Source: Achromobacter sp. UMC46
Lineage (GTDB): Bacteria; Pseudomonadota; Gammaproteobacteria; Burkholderiales; Burkholderiaceae_B
Assembly: GCF_014170335.1 (NCBI RefSeq)
Contig: NZ_LZZS01000030.1
Coordinates: 1 to 64,000 of the forward strand
Direction: 5' to 3'
DNA length: 64,000 nt
A model generated the notes under the pieces. It worked only from the letters and a program-made list of their open reading frames with translations. It searched no databases and was not told the DNA's origin. Of this stretch, positions 43,350 through 50,894 are shown in pieces; the first letter of the stretch is position 1; each line of letters starts with the position of its first letter. The position numbers and the translations under genes are program-made.

Positions 43350-44351
43350 TCAAGCCGCCGCGTCCCTCGGCCCGATCGTCACCCAGTACGCGGTGCGGTA
43401 GCGGACCTGTACCGGCAGCGTGGCCGGCAGGGCGGCCAGTACCGCATCGGTATCGTTCAACTGGAAGGCGCCCGAGATGCGCAGATGCGCGATGGCCGGG
43501 TCGCAACGCAGCACGCCCGGGCGGTACCGCCCCAGCTCGGAAGCGAACGCATCCAGGCGCAACGCGCTGGCGTACAGCACGCCGCGCATCCAGTCGCCGG
43601 CATGCGGGTCGGCGGCCGACGGCGCGGACACGCCATCCTCCGTCAACTGGCCTTGCTCGCCGGCCGCAAGGCGAAGCATCCGGCCGGGATGCGCGCCACT
43701 GCTGACACGGACCTGCCCTTCCTGCACGCTGACCTGGCATTGCCCGCCTTCCTGGCGCACGCAGAAACGCGACGGCATCGCCTCGATATCGCCCAGGCTT
43801 GTGCGGACCACGAACGGCCGGGGGAGGGGCGAGGTGTCCGCCAGCGCATGCACGGCAATCTCGCCCGAGCGCAGGCGCACAAGGCGCGTCGTCGCGTTGA
43901 ATGCCACGTCCACCGCGCTGGCGGTATTCAGTTGCAGGGACGAGCCGTCGGCCAGCGTCACGGTGCGCCGCTCGCCGGCCCCGCTTCGATAGTCCGCGGT
44001 CCAGTCCAGGGGATCGGCGCGCCATGCCGCCCAGCCGACGGGTCCGGCCACCATCAGCGCCACCATCGCCTTCAGCGCCGCCCGGCGCTGCCGCAGTGGG
44101 GGCCGGTTCAGGGTCGCCATGCCGAGTGCCGCGGGGATCAGGCCAAAGCGCTGGTTCACGCGCTGCGCGCGCTGCCAGGCGTGTTCATGTTCGGCCTTGC
44201 TGGCGCGCCATTGGTCACAGGCGTGCACGTCGGCGTCGGTCGCGCGGCCCGAGCTCAGCCGCAGCAACCAGCGCGCCGCCTCGCGCGCCACATTGCGCTC
44301 GACGGCGGGCAGTTCGCCTACCGGCGCGCTCACGCCACCGCCATGATGCAT
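43350..44351 (-). CDS. hurR: FecR-type anti-sigma regulator of haem uptake (HurR type)
   Basis: The 333-residue protein has an N-terminal DUF4880 cytosolic segment (about 25-70; A-R-W-L-L-R-L-S-S-G and C-D-Q-W-R-A-S). One membrane helix follows near 95-110 (MVALMVAGPVGWAAW), then the periplasmic FecR domain (G-E-R-R-T-V-T-L-A-D-G-S-S-L-Q-L-N-T). It should sense the STN domain of HmuR and control the overlapping sigma gene's product. It starts within the last 22 bases of hurI. The 112-base gap to hmuR is the likely site of the sigma-dependent receptor promoter. Confidence 0.92.
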   Translation of the reverse strand: MHHGGGVSAPVGELPAVERNVAREAARWLLRLSSGRATDADVHACDQWRASKAEHEHAWQRAQRVNQRFGLIPAALGMATLNRPPLRQRRAALKAMVALMVAGPVGWAAWRADPLDWTADYRSGAGERRTVTLADGSSLQLNTASAVDVAFNATTRLVRLRSGEIAVHALADTSPLPRPFVVRTSLGDIEAMPSRFCVRQEGGQCQVSVQEGQVRVSSGAHPGRMLRLAAGEQGQLTEDGVSAPSAADPHAGDWMRGVLYASALRLDAFASELGRYRPGVLRCDPAIAHLRISGAFQLNDTDAVLAALPATLPVQVRYRTAYWVTIGPRDAAA

Positions 44352-44839
44352 TGTTCGAACCCGCGGGCGATATAGCGGTGCACGGACCGCAGCGATACGT
44401 TCAGCCGTTCGGCGATTTCACCGTGGCTCAGCCCTTCCAGCTGCGCCATCAGGAACGCCTGGCGCGCGGGCAGGGTCAAGCCGGACAGCATTTCGTCGAT
44501 CTCTTGCAGCGTTTCCAGGATGATCAGGCGATGCTCCGCCGATGGCGCGACCGCTTCCGGCATCAGCGCCAGCGCTTCCAGGTACGCGTCTTCAACCGAG
44601 CGGCGCCGATGGTGATTCAGCAGCAGGCGCTTGGCGATCGTGGTCAAGTACGCGCGCGGTTCGCGCAGGGCGTCCAATTCGTGGCGGTGGCGCAGCACCC
44701 GCACGAACGTGTCCTGGGCCAGATCGGCGGCATCGAAGGTATTGCCCAATTTCGCGCGCAACCAGTTGTGCAGCCATCCATGATGAGTGCGGTACAAAAG
44801 TTGGACGGCGTCGCCAGAAGCGAGCACAGGGTTCGGCAC
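44330..44839 (-). CDS. hurI: ECF sigma factor, FecI type (HurI)
   Basis: The 169-residue ECF sigma has region 2 at about 10-75 (D-A-A-D-L-A-Q-D-T-F-V-R-V-L, then Y-L-T-T-I-A-K-R-L-L) and region 4 at about 110-160 (L-P-A-R-Q-A-F-L-M-A-Q-L-E-G-L-S-H-G-E-I-A-E-R-L). The FecI-type ending V-H-R-Y-I-A-R-G-F-E-Q-C is present. Translation starts at GTG 44839 with GGGAG upstream. It directs transcription of the haem receptor operon when HurR is activated. A Fur-like site precedes it. Confidence 0.93.
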   Translation of the reverse strand: MPNPVLASGDAVQLLYRTHHGWLHNWLRAKLGNTFDAADLAQDTFVRVLRHRHELDALREPRAYLTTIAKRLLLNHHRRRSVEDAYLEALALMPEAVAPSAEHRLIILETLQEIDEMLSGLTLPARQAFLMAQLEGLSHGEIAERLNVSLRSVHRYIARGFEQCIMAVA

Positions 44840-44866
44840 GGGGGGCTCCCAGAAACTCTATGTACA

Positions 44867-44889
44867 AATAGAAATCAATCTCATTCTAA
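44867..44889 (-). promoter_or_regulatory. candidate Fur box before hurI
   Basis: On the minus strand AGAATGAGATTGATTTCTA matches about half of the 19-base Fur consensus, including the core AATGA-x-A-x-T-x-ATT. It lies 28 to 50 bases before the hurI GTG in an A+T-rich stretch. Iron repression of the sigma gene is the expected arrangement. Confidence 0.5.
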
Positions 44890-44918
44890 ATGCAAAACTA
44901 TGATTCTGGTCAAGCCCG

Positions 44919-44935
44919 CGCAAGATTATCTTGCG
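44919..44935 (+). promoter_or_regulatory. 17-base palindrome before the CopD-family gene
   Basis: CGCAAGAT-T-ATCTTGCG is a perfect 8-base inverted repeat around one base, just upstream of a -10-like TATGAT (44940-44945). It has operator geometry and should control the CopD gene; the regulator is not identified. Confidence 0.5.
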
Positions 44936-44995
44936 GCGATATGATGGGGACAGACCGGGCCGCACTCCGCGGCCCTTCCTTTGCAGGCTGCCCCC

Positions 44996-45463
44996 ATGTT
45001 CTATAGCGTCTTGAAGTTCATCCATGTGATCGCCGTGATCCTGTGGGTCGGCGGCATGCTGTTCGCCCACTGTTTCCTGCGGCCGGCGGCCGCGCAGTTG
45101 GAACCGCCGGTGCGCCTGAAGCTGATGGCGTCAGTGCTGGGGCCCTTTCTGAACGCCGTGCTGGCGGCGATCGTGCTGATCCTGCTGACGGGCATGTCGA
45201 TGATCGGCCAGGAGGCCAGCCAGGCCGTGCGCACGGGCGGCGCCTTCTTCATGCCGCTGAGCTGGACGCTGATGGCCGCTGGCGGCATCGTGATGATGGC
45301 GATCTTCGGCCATATCCGCTTTGCGCTCTACAAGCGCCTGTCCGCCGCCGTCGCGGCGTCCGACTGGCCGAAGGGCGGCCAGGCCATGGCGGGCATCCGC
45401 CGCTGGGTGGGCGTGAACCTGGTGTTGGGCATCGCCATCGTGGCCATCGTCTTCCTGGTCTAG
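44996..45463 (+). CDS. CopD-family membrane protein
   Basis: The 155-residue protein has four hydrophobic helices. The first carries K-F-I-H-V-I-A-V-I-L-W-V-G-G-M-L-F-A-H, with the paired histidines seen in the CopD superfamily. The family includes copper-uptake proteins and small uncharacterised haem or quinone membrane proteins. No copper genes adjoin it, so copper transport is only one possibility. The ATG at 44996 is preferred to a TTG five codons upstream. Confidence 0.8.
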   Translation: MFYSVLKFIHVIAVILWVGGMLFAHCFLRPAAAQLEPPVRLKLMASVLGPFLNAVLAAIVLILLTGMSMIGQEASQAVRTGGAFFMPLSWTLMAAGGIVMMAIFGHIRFALYKRLSAAVAASDWPKGGQAMAGIRRWVGVNLVLGIAIVAIVFLV

Positions 45464-45571
45464 CCGCCAGGACGGCACGCGGGGCCCGGGCGGATACCGG
45501 CCGCCGCCGCCACCTATCGGCCAAGTGGGGACTGGTATCGGGATTCTTTCGACTGGTGCAATACCCCGTAC

Positions 45572-45595
45572 ATCCGCAGTGGCCACACTGCGGAT
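45572..45595. other. perfect 10-base-arm hairpin
   Basis: ATCCGCAGTG-gcca-CACTGCGGAT is a very stable stem-loop in the gap between the CopD gene and the next secreted protein, about 40 bases before that gene's ATG. No T-run is present. It may terminate or attenuate transcription or be a protein site. Confidence 0.5.
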
Positions 45596-45635
45596 GACTC
45601 TCGCGGGTCACGTCAACAACGACAAGGGATACCCC

Positions 45636-46496
45636 ATGATCAAACGTGCAATCCACCTGGCCGCCCTCGGCCTGTTCGCCTCCTCGTTCGCCGCCCAGGC
45701 CGCCGCCCCCATCGACAACAGCGCCCTGGACAAACCGGAGTTCCGCGCCCACAAGGCCACCTACGGCGTGGTGTACCGCCTGCCGCAGGAGGTCAACGCC
45801 GTCCTGGACGCCAAGATCAGCGGCACGCTCAAGCAGGACCTGCTGGCGCTGGGCCTGAAAGCCGAGGCCGACACGCCCAACATGCCGCACGTCACCGTGG
45901 TCCACATCCACAGCGCCGACCCCGAAACGCCCGCCCGCATGCTGCGCGCGCTGCCCAAGCCGCCCGCCCCCTTGCAGGTCACGCTGAAGACCTTCTACCC
46001 GACCGAAGCCGCCAAAGGCGCCGGCCATCCGTGGTGGCTGGACCTGGGCGTCGTCAAAAGCGGCCAGGGCTTCGAAGACATGATGCGCTACAACACCGTG
46101 GCGACCGCCGCGATGGCCCCCTTGCGCGACGGCCCGCTGCCCCGCGTGACGGGCCCGGTTTACGCCAAGATGAGCGACGCCGGCCGCGACCTGGTGAAGA
46201 CGTTGGGCGTCAGCGGCGTCAACACCATGCAGGACGGCAAAGAAGTGCGCGCCCACAACCCCCACACCACGCTGGTCTACAGCATGGCGATCTACGACAC
46301 CCGCCTGCAGGACGCCATGAAGCAGGAGTCCGACAAGTTCAATGCCGTGCTGCCCGACGGCATCAACACCACGTTCAAGGACGTCTCCATCGTCGAAATC
46401 GGCTTCGCCGGCAACGTCGTGCGCGAGATCTACCGCGTCAGCCTGGAAGACGGCTCGGCGATCGACGTGGCAACGGGCAAGAAGGCCGGTTCCTAA
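45636..46496 (+). CDS. secreted protein with two 2H-phosphoesterase-like H-x-T-x motifs
   Basis: The 286-residue product has a clean signal peptide (HLAALGLFASSFAAQAAA). Two motifs, P-H-V-T-V (His85) and P-H-T-T-L (His210), each sit in a hydrophobic strand context, the hallmark of the 2H phosphoesterase fold (2'-5' RNA ligase and cyclic phosphodiesterase relatives). The 125-residue spacing is longer than usual because of an insertion. I do not recognise a named family. If the fold is right it would be a periplasmic phosphodiesterase. The start at 45636 follows AAGGG. Confidence 0.65.
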   Translation: MIKRAIHLAALGLFASSFAAQAAAPIDNSALDKPEFRAHKATYGVVYRLPQEVNAVLDAKISGTLKQDLLALGLKAEADTPNMPHVTVVHIHSADPETPARMLRALPKPPAPLQVTLKTFYPTEAAKGAGHPWWLDLGVVKSGQGFEDMMRYNTVATAAMAPLRDGPLPRVTGPVYAKMSDAGRDLVKTLGVSGVNTMQDGKEVRAHNPHTTLVYSMAIYDTRLQDAMKQESDKFNAVLPDGINTTFKDVSIVEIGFAGNVVREIYRVSLEDGSAIDVATGKKAGS

Positions 46497-47449
46497 GCCT
46501 GCCCCGCTGCAGGAGCGCCCGCGCGCTCCTGCAGCACCTCCCGGATCTGGTCGCGCAGCCACGCCTGCTGCGGCGACGTGTGCTGGCGGCGCGCCCACAC
46601 CATCACGAACTCAATCTTGCGCAGACGGGCGGGCAGTTCCAGCGTCGCCAGCGGAAAGTGCCGGCTGTGCGCCTGCGCCACGCTGGCGGGCATGGTGGTG
46701 GCGTAGTCCGTGTCCAGCAACACATATGGCGTAATGCCGAATCCCGACAGATAGGCTGAAAATTCCAGCCGCGCGGCGTCCGGCTTCAGCGCACGGTCGA
46801 AGTTCGTTTCCCGGCCGTACATCTGCGCAAAGGCGAACCATTTGATGGCGGGCAGGTCGGCCAGCGTCAGCGCCTTGCGGCCGGCCCACGGATGCCGCGC
46901 GGACACCACGCAGACGCGCCGGTCGCGCAGCAGCGTATCGCGGTGAAAGCGCGCCGACACCTTGCCGAACAGGCCGATGGCGATGTCCAGCCGCTCGGCG
47001 TCCAGGTCGTCGGGCACGAAATCCCCATGCACGGACTGGAAGCGCAGCGTGATGCCGGGCGCCAGGCGATGCAGCCTTTCCAGCAAGGGTGCGGCCAGCA
47101 GGATTTCGCTGTGCGCGCCGGTGCCGATGTTGACCACGCCGCTGGCGCGCGCAGGGTCGAACGCTTCGGGCGGGCGCAGCGCGGATTCGATCTGCGCCAG
47201 CGCGTCGTGCACCGCCGCATGCAGTTCCAGCGCCCGCTCGGTCGGGATGAAGCGCCCTTTCACCACCACCAGCAACGGGTCTTCCAGCCGGTGGCGCAAC
47301 CGCGCCAGGTCGCGGCTGATGGCGGGCTGCGTCTTGTGCAGCAGGGCCGAGCTGGCGGTGGCGCTGCGCGTGCGCATCAGCACGTCGAACGTCAGCAGCA
47401 GGTTCATGTCCAGCCGGCGCAGATAGGGCAAGGGTTGGGTGTCGCTCAT
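46493..47449 (-). CDS. LysR-family regulator (NodD/LinR-like)
   Basis: The 318-residue protein has its winged helix at about 10-72 (L-D-M-N-L-L-L-T-F-D-V-L-M-R-T-R-S-A-T) and a LysR effector domain. The opening R-R-L-D-M-N-L-L is typical of the NodD-like subgroup. It is divergent from the Bug protein and hydrolase genes, which are its likely targets, with a LysR-type box between them. Its end overlaps the convergent secreted-protein gene by four bases. Confidence 0.9.
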   Translation of the reverse strand: MSDTQPLPYLRRLDMNLLLTFDVLMRTRSATASSALLHKTQPAISRDLARLRHRLEDPLLVVVKGRFIPTERALELHAAVHDALAQIESALRPPEAFDPARASGVVNIGTGAHSEILLAAPLLERLHRLAPGITLRFQSVHGDFVPDDLDAERLDIAIGLFGKVSARFHRDTLLRDRRVCVVSARHPWAGRKALTLADLPAIKWFAFAQMYGRETNFDRALKPDAARLEFSAYLSGFGITPYVLLDTDYATTMPASVAQAHSRHFPLATLELPARLRKIEFVMVWARRQHTSPQQAWLRDQIREVLQERAGAPAAGQA

Positions 47450-47487
47450 CCCCGCATGCTATGCGCCATGGATATGAATGGAAAGCC

Positions 47488-47507
47488 CTATGCCTATTTT
47501 GGTATAG
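47488..47507. promoter_or_regulatory. LysR-type operator between divergent genes
   Basis: CTATGCC-N6-GGTATAG is a seven-base inverted repeat with one mismatch, containing the T-N11-A core of LysR boxes. It lies 39 bases before the LysR gene start and 97 bases before the Bug gene. Confidence 0.5.
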
Positions 47508-47603
47508 CCTGCTTGCGCGCCCGGCATTGGGCAGCGCGGCCCGGCTTGGCTACAGTCGCCGGCAGATCGGGCGTTTCGCACCCGACACCTGGAGACTTCC
47601 TCA

Positions 47604-48629
47604 ATGGGCCCCCTACGCCTGATCGCCGCGCCCTGGTGCGCGGCCGCCCCCCGCCGCTGGCGGATTGCCGCCGGCGCCGCATTGACCGGCGCGGTGCTGG
47701 CGCTTAGCGCCGTCCAGCCCGCCATTGCTGCCGACTTCCCCACCCGCCCGATCACGCTCGTCGTGCCCTTCCCCGCCGGCGGCACGCCCGACATCCTGGC
47801 ACGCATCCTGAGCGAAAACCTGGCCCGCCGCCTGGGCCAGCCGCTGATCGTGGAAAACCGCGCGGGCGCGGGCGGCAATATCGGCGCGCAGGCGGTGGCG
47901 CGCGCCGCGCCAGACGGCTACACGCTGCTGATGTGCGCGTTCGGCTGCACCGTCGCACCGTCGCTCTATCAACCCGCCCCGTACGACATCGTCAAGGATT
48001 TCGCGCCGGTCGCCATGGTGGGCACCGTGCCCAGCGTGCTGGTCGTCAATCCCAACGTGCCGGCCAAGACGCTGCCCGAGCTGCTGGCCTATGCGCGCGC
48101 CAACCCCGGCAAGCTGAATTCGGCCTCGTCCGGCGTGGGGGGCTCGGCCCATCTGGCCACCGAGCTGCTCAAGCAGCGCGCCGGCATCGATCTGGCGCAT
48201 ATCCCCTACAAGGGCGCGGGCCAGGTCGCCGCCGACCTGCTGGGTGGACAGGTCGACATGTACTTCGACAATCTGCCGGCCTCGCTGGCCAACATCCGCG
48301 CGGGCAAGCTGCGCGCGCTGGCCGTGGCCAGCCGCCAACGGGCGCCCGCCATCCCGGACGTGCCGACCTTTGCGGAAAGCGGCGTGCCCGACTTCCTGAT
48401 CACGCCCTGGTTCGGCGTCATGGCGCCGGCCCGCACGCCGGACGCCACGCTGGCCACGCTGCATGACGCGTTCACCGATGCGCTGGCCGCACCCGAAGTC
48501 GCCGCAAAGATGCGCGAGCTGGGCGTAGAGACGGCCGCCGGGCCGCGCCAGGCGCTGGGCGAATTCGTCGCCGCCGAAACCGCACGCTGGAAGGATGTGA
48601 TCCAGGCGAACCACATCAAGGCCGAGTGA
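47604..48629 (+). CDS. Bug-family (TctC) periplasmic binding protein
   Basis: The 341-residue protein has a long signal region (about 1-42, ending QPAIA-ADF) and the Bug motifs R-P-I-T-L-V-V-P-F-P-A-G-G-T-P-D, I-V-E-N-R-A-G-A-G-G-N-I-G and A-P-D-G-Y-T-L-L. It shares a TGATG junction with the following alpha/beta hydrolase, so the two are coupled and the ligand is probably an ester-related acid processed by that enzyme (inference). GGAG precedes the start. Confidence 0.92.
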   Translation: MGPLRLIAAPWCAAAPRRWRIAAGAALTGAVLALSAVQPAIAADFPTRPITLVVPFPAGGTPDILARILSENLARRLGQPLIVENRAGAGGNIGAQAVARAAPDGYTLLMCAFGCTVAPSLYQPAPYDIVKDFAPVAMVGTVPSVLVVNPNVPAKTLPELLAYARANPGKLNSASSGVGGSAHLATELLKQRAGIDLAHIPYKGAGQVAADLLGGQVDMYFDNLPASLANIRAGKLRALAVASRQRAPAIPDVPTFAESGVPDFLITPWFGVMAPARTPDATLATLHDAFTDALAAPEVAAKMRELGVETAAGPRQALGEFVAAETARWKDVIQANHIKAE

Positions 48630-49582
48630 TGGCGGCGGACCAGGCGGCCCCGATCCGTCTGCGCGACATGGGGTCTTTCCACGTCGGCGGCCACGACGCG
48701 CGGCTGTCCGGCCTGCCGTGCCGCCAGGTCGTCATGGCCGAAGGCGGCCAGCCCGTCTCGCTGGATCCGAACGGCACGTATCGCGTCGAACAGATGTACG
48801 CGCAATATTTCCTGTCCGAACCCGCCAGCGGCCGCCCGCCACTGGCGTTCTGGCATGGCGGCGGCATGACGGGCGCGGCCTGGGAAACCACGCCGGACGG
48901 CCGTGAGGGCTGGCTGAACGCCTTTCTGCGGCGCGGCTGGGACGCCTACCTGTGCGACGCGGTGGAACGGGGCCGCGCGGGCTATGCGCTGGTGCCCGAG
49001 ATCTGGCCCGAAGCGCCCATCGTGCAAACGCGGGAAGACTGCTACACCCGGTTCCGCATCGGCCAGCCGGGCACGCGCCCGGGACCCGACAGCGCCTATC
49101 CGAACACCCAGTTCCCGGTAGCGGCTTTCGACCGCCTGGCCGCCCAGATGGTGCCGCGCTGGGTCCATACCGACGCGGCCATCCTGCAAGGCTATCTGGC
49201 GCTGCTGGACCGGGTCGGGCGGATGATCGTCGTTTGCCATTCCCAAGCGGGCGTCTTCGGCATCCGCGCGGCGCACGCGCGCCCCGGCCAGGTACGCGCG
49301 GTGGTCGCGCTGGAGCCCGCCAGCATTCCCCAGCTTGCGCCCGACGCCGACTACCGCACCCCGACGCTGATCGTGATGGGCGACAACATGGACACCGACC
49401 CGCGCTGGCCGCGGATGCGGGCGCGCGTGCAGGACTTCGCGCGGCGCTACCCTTGCGTCACCGTGCTGTCCCTTCCCGATCTGGGCATCGCGGGCAATTC
49501 GCACATGCTGATGATGGACCGCAACAGCCAGGACCTGGCCGCGCGGGTGCACGACTGGCTGATGCGGTTGCCGGCCGGCTGA
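48629..49582 (+). CDS. alpha/beta-hydrolase, esterase-like
   Basis: The 317-residue protein has the alpha/beta-hydrolase layout. The oxyanion segment is F-W-H-G-G-G-M-T-G-A-A-W near residue 75, the nucleophile elbow C-H-S-Q-A-G has Ser near 205, and a late His is in G-N-S-H-M-L-M-M. No signal peptide is seen. It resembles the esterases often placed with Bug proteins. The ATG at 48629 overlaps the preceding stop; a GTG one codon earlier is an alternative. Confidence 0.85.
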   Translation: MAADQAAPIRLRDMGSFHVGGHDARLSGLPCRQVVMAEGGQPVSLDPNGTYRVEQMYAQYFLSEPASGRPPLAFWHGGGMTGAAWETTPDGREGWLNAFLRRGWDAYLCDAVERGRAGYALVPEIWPEAPIVQTREDCYTRFRIGQPGTRPGPDSAYPNTQFPVAAFDRLAAQMVPRWVHTDAAILQGYLALLDRVGRMIVVCHSQAGVFGIRAAHARPGQVRAVVALEPASIPQLAPDADYRTPTLIVMGDNMDTDPRWPRMRARVQDFARRYPCVTVLSLPDLGIAGNSHMLMMDRNSQDLAARVHDWLMRLPAG

Positions 49583-49629
49583 CGGGTCTATCGGTCGGCA
49601 GGTTCACGGGTTAGCGGATTCACCGATTA

Positions 49630-49646
49630 CTGCCATTTCATGGCAG
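49630..49646 (+). promoter_or_regulatory. operator candidate, copy 1, before the WYL regulator
   Basis: CTGCCA-tttca-TGGCAG is a perfect six-base inverted repeat with a five-base spacer, 30 bases before the regulator's ATG. A near-identical element precedes the next gene (50376-50392), so it is probably the regulator's own binding site. Confidence 0.6.
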
Positions 49647-49676
49647 CATTAGGCCATCTGCTTCCCTCCCTTCGCC

Positions 49677-50366
49677 ATGTCCCGCACCGAACGCCTGCTG
49701 GAGCTGCTCCAGACCCTGCGCCGCCACCGCCTGCCCGTCAGCGGCCACCGGCTGGCCGCCGAAATGGGCATCAGCCTGCGCACGCTATACCGCGACATCG
49801 CCACGCTGCAATGCCAGGGCGCCGAGATCGAGGGCGAGCCCGGCGTGGGCTATGTGCTGCGCCCCGGCTTCATGCTGCCGCCGCTGATGTTCAGCACGGA
49901 AGAGATCGAAGCCCTGGTGCTGGGCACGCGCTGGGTGGCCGGCCGCTCCGACGAGCGCCTGGGGCTTGCCGCCCGCAATGCGCTGGCCAAGATCGGCGCC
50001 GTGCTGCCGCAGGAACTGCGCGACGAACTGGACGCTATTCCGTTGCTGGTCGCCCCCAGCGCCAGCGCGGTCATCGACCGGGTCGACGTGGCCCTGATCC
50101 GCCAGGCGATCCGCAACGAGTGGAAACTGGAAATCCAGTACCGCGACGATAAGGGGCAAGAATCCGCCCGCGTGATCTGGCCCTTCGCGCTGGGCTTTTT
50201 CGACAGCGTGCGGCTGGTCATGGCGTGGTGCGAACTGCGCCAGGACTTCCGGCATTTCCGCACCGACCGCATCGCCGCGTTGACCGCCGGCGACCGCTAT
50301 CCCCGGCGCCGTCACGCCCTGCTGAAAGAGTGGCGCGCGATCCATCAGGAATCCAGGAAAACCTGA
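49677..50366 (+). CDS. YafY-type HTH/WYL-domain transcriptional regulator
   Basis: The 229-residue protein starts with an HTH_11 winged helix (about 1-55; R-T-E-R-L-L-E-L-L-Q-T-L-R-R and I-S-L-R-T-L-Y-R-D-I). A WYL-type ligand domain follows (about 135-220; I-E-Y/I-Q-Y-R-D and W-P-F-A-L-G-F-F, then W-C-E-L-R-Q-D-F-R-H-F-R). Such proteins are local repressors, often of a neighbouring VOC or metabolic gene. Matching inverted repeats before this gene and before the VOC gene 69 bases downstream support that reading. Confidence 0.92.
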   Translation: MSRTERLLELLQTLRRHRLPVSGHRLAAEMGISLRTLYRDIATLQCQGAEIEGEPGVGYVLRPGFMLPPLMFSTEEIEALVLGTRWVAGRSDERLGLAARNALAKIGAVLPQELRDELDAIPLLVAPSASAVIDRVDVALIRQAIRNEWKLEIQYRDDKGQESARVIWPFALGFFDSVRLVMAWCELRQDFRHFRTDRIAALTAGDRYPRRRHALLKEWRAIHQESRKT

Positions 50367-50373
50367 CGCACAC

Positions 50374-50394
50374 TACTGCCAAAAACTGACAGTA
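50374..50394 (+). promoter_or_regulatory. operator candidate, copy 2, before the VOC gene
   Basis: TACTGCCA-aaaac-TGACAGTA is an inverted repeat with one mismatch, the same half-sites and the same five-base spacer as copy 1. It overlaps the -35 zone of a promoter whose -10 is TATCAT (50403-50408), so a bound protein would repress. Confidence 0.6.
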
Positions 50395-50435
50395 CCCCTG
50401 CCTATCATGAGCGCATCAACCACCAGGAGCGCCTC

Positions 50436-50849
50436 ATGTCCGACACCAACTATGTCCTCTTCTACGTCGAAAAGCCCCAGGCCAGCGCGGCGTTCTACAG
50501 TGCGCTGCTGCAACGCGAGCCCGTCGAAAATTCGCCGACGTTCGCCCTCTTCGTGCTGGACTCCGGCCTGAAGCTGGGGCTGTGGTCGCGCCACACGGTG
50601 GAACCGGCCGCGGCCGGCCGCGGCGGCGCATCCGAACTGGCCTTCGCCGTGGCGGACCCCGACGTCGTCGACCAGCGCCATCGTGAATGGAGCCTGCGCG
50701 GCCTGCCCATCCTGCAAGCCCCCACCGATGCGGATTTCGGACGCACCTTCGTCGCGCTGGATCCCGACGGCCATCGCCTGCGCGTGTTCTCGCTTGCCCC
50801 CGAGCTGGCCGCGCCGAACGAACGCACCGCAGCCGCCCAGGCCACTTGA
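50436..50849 (+). CDS. VOC (glyoxalase/bleomycin-resistance) family protein
   Basis: The 137-residue cytoplasmic protein has two beta-alpha-beta-beta-beta halves (Y-V-L-F-Y-V-E-K-P-Q-A-S-A-A-F-Y at the start, T-F-V-A-L-D-P-D-G-H-R-L-R-V at the end). It resembles the PhnB/phenazine-resistance subgroup. Whether it is an enzyme or a binding protein cannot be told. It follows the WYL regulator and has its own promoter with the regulator's probable operator. Confidence 0.88.
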   Translation: MSDTNYVLFYVEKPQASAAFYSALLQREPVENSPTFALFVLDSGLKLGLWSRHTVEPAAAGRGGASELAFAVADPDVVDQRHREWSLRGLPILQAPTDADFGRTFVALDPDGHRLRVFSLAPELAAPNERTAAAQAT

Positions 50850-50894
50850 TCGCGGCGCGGCCCCGTCCACACCCGCAACGGGGCCGCGGGCCGT

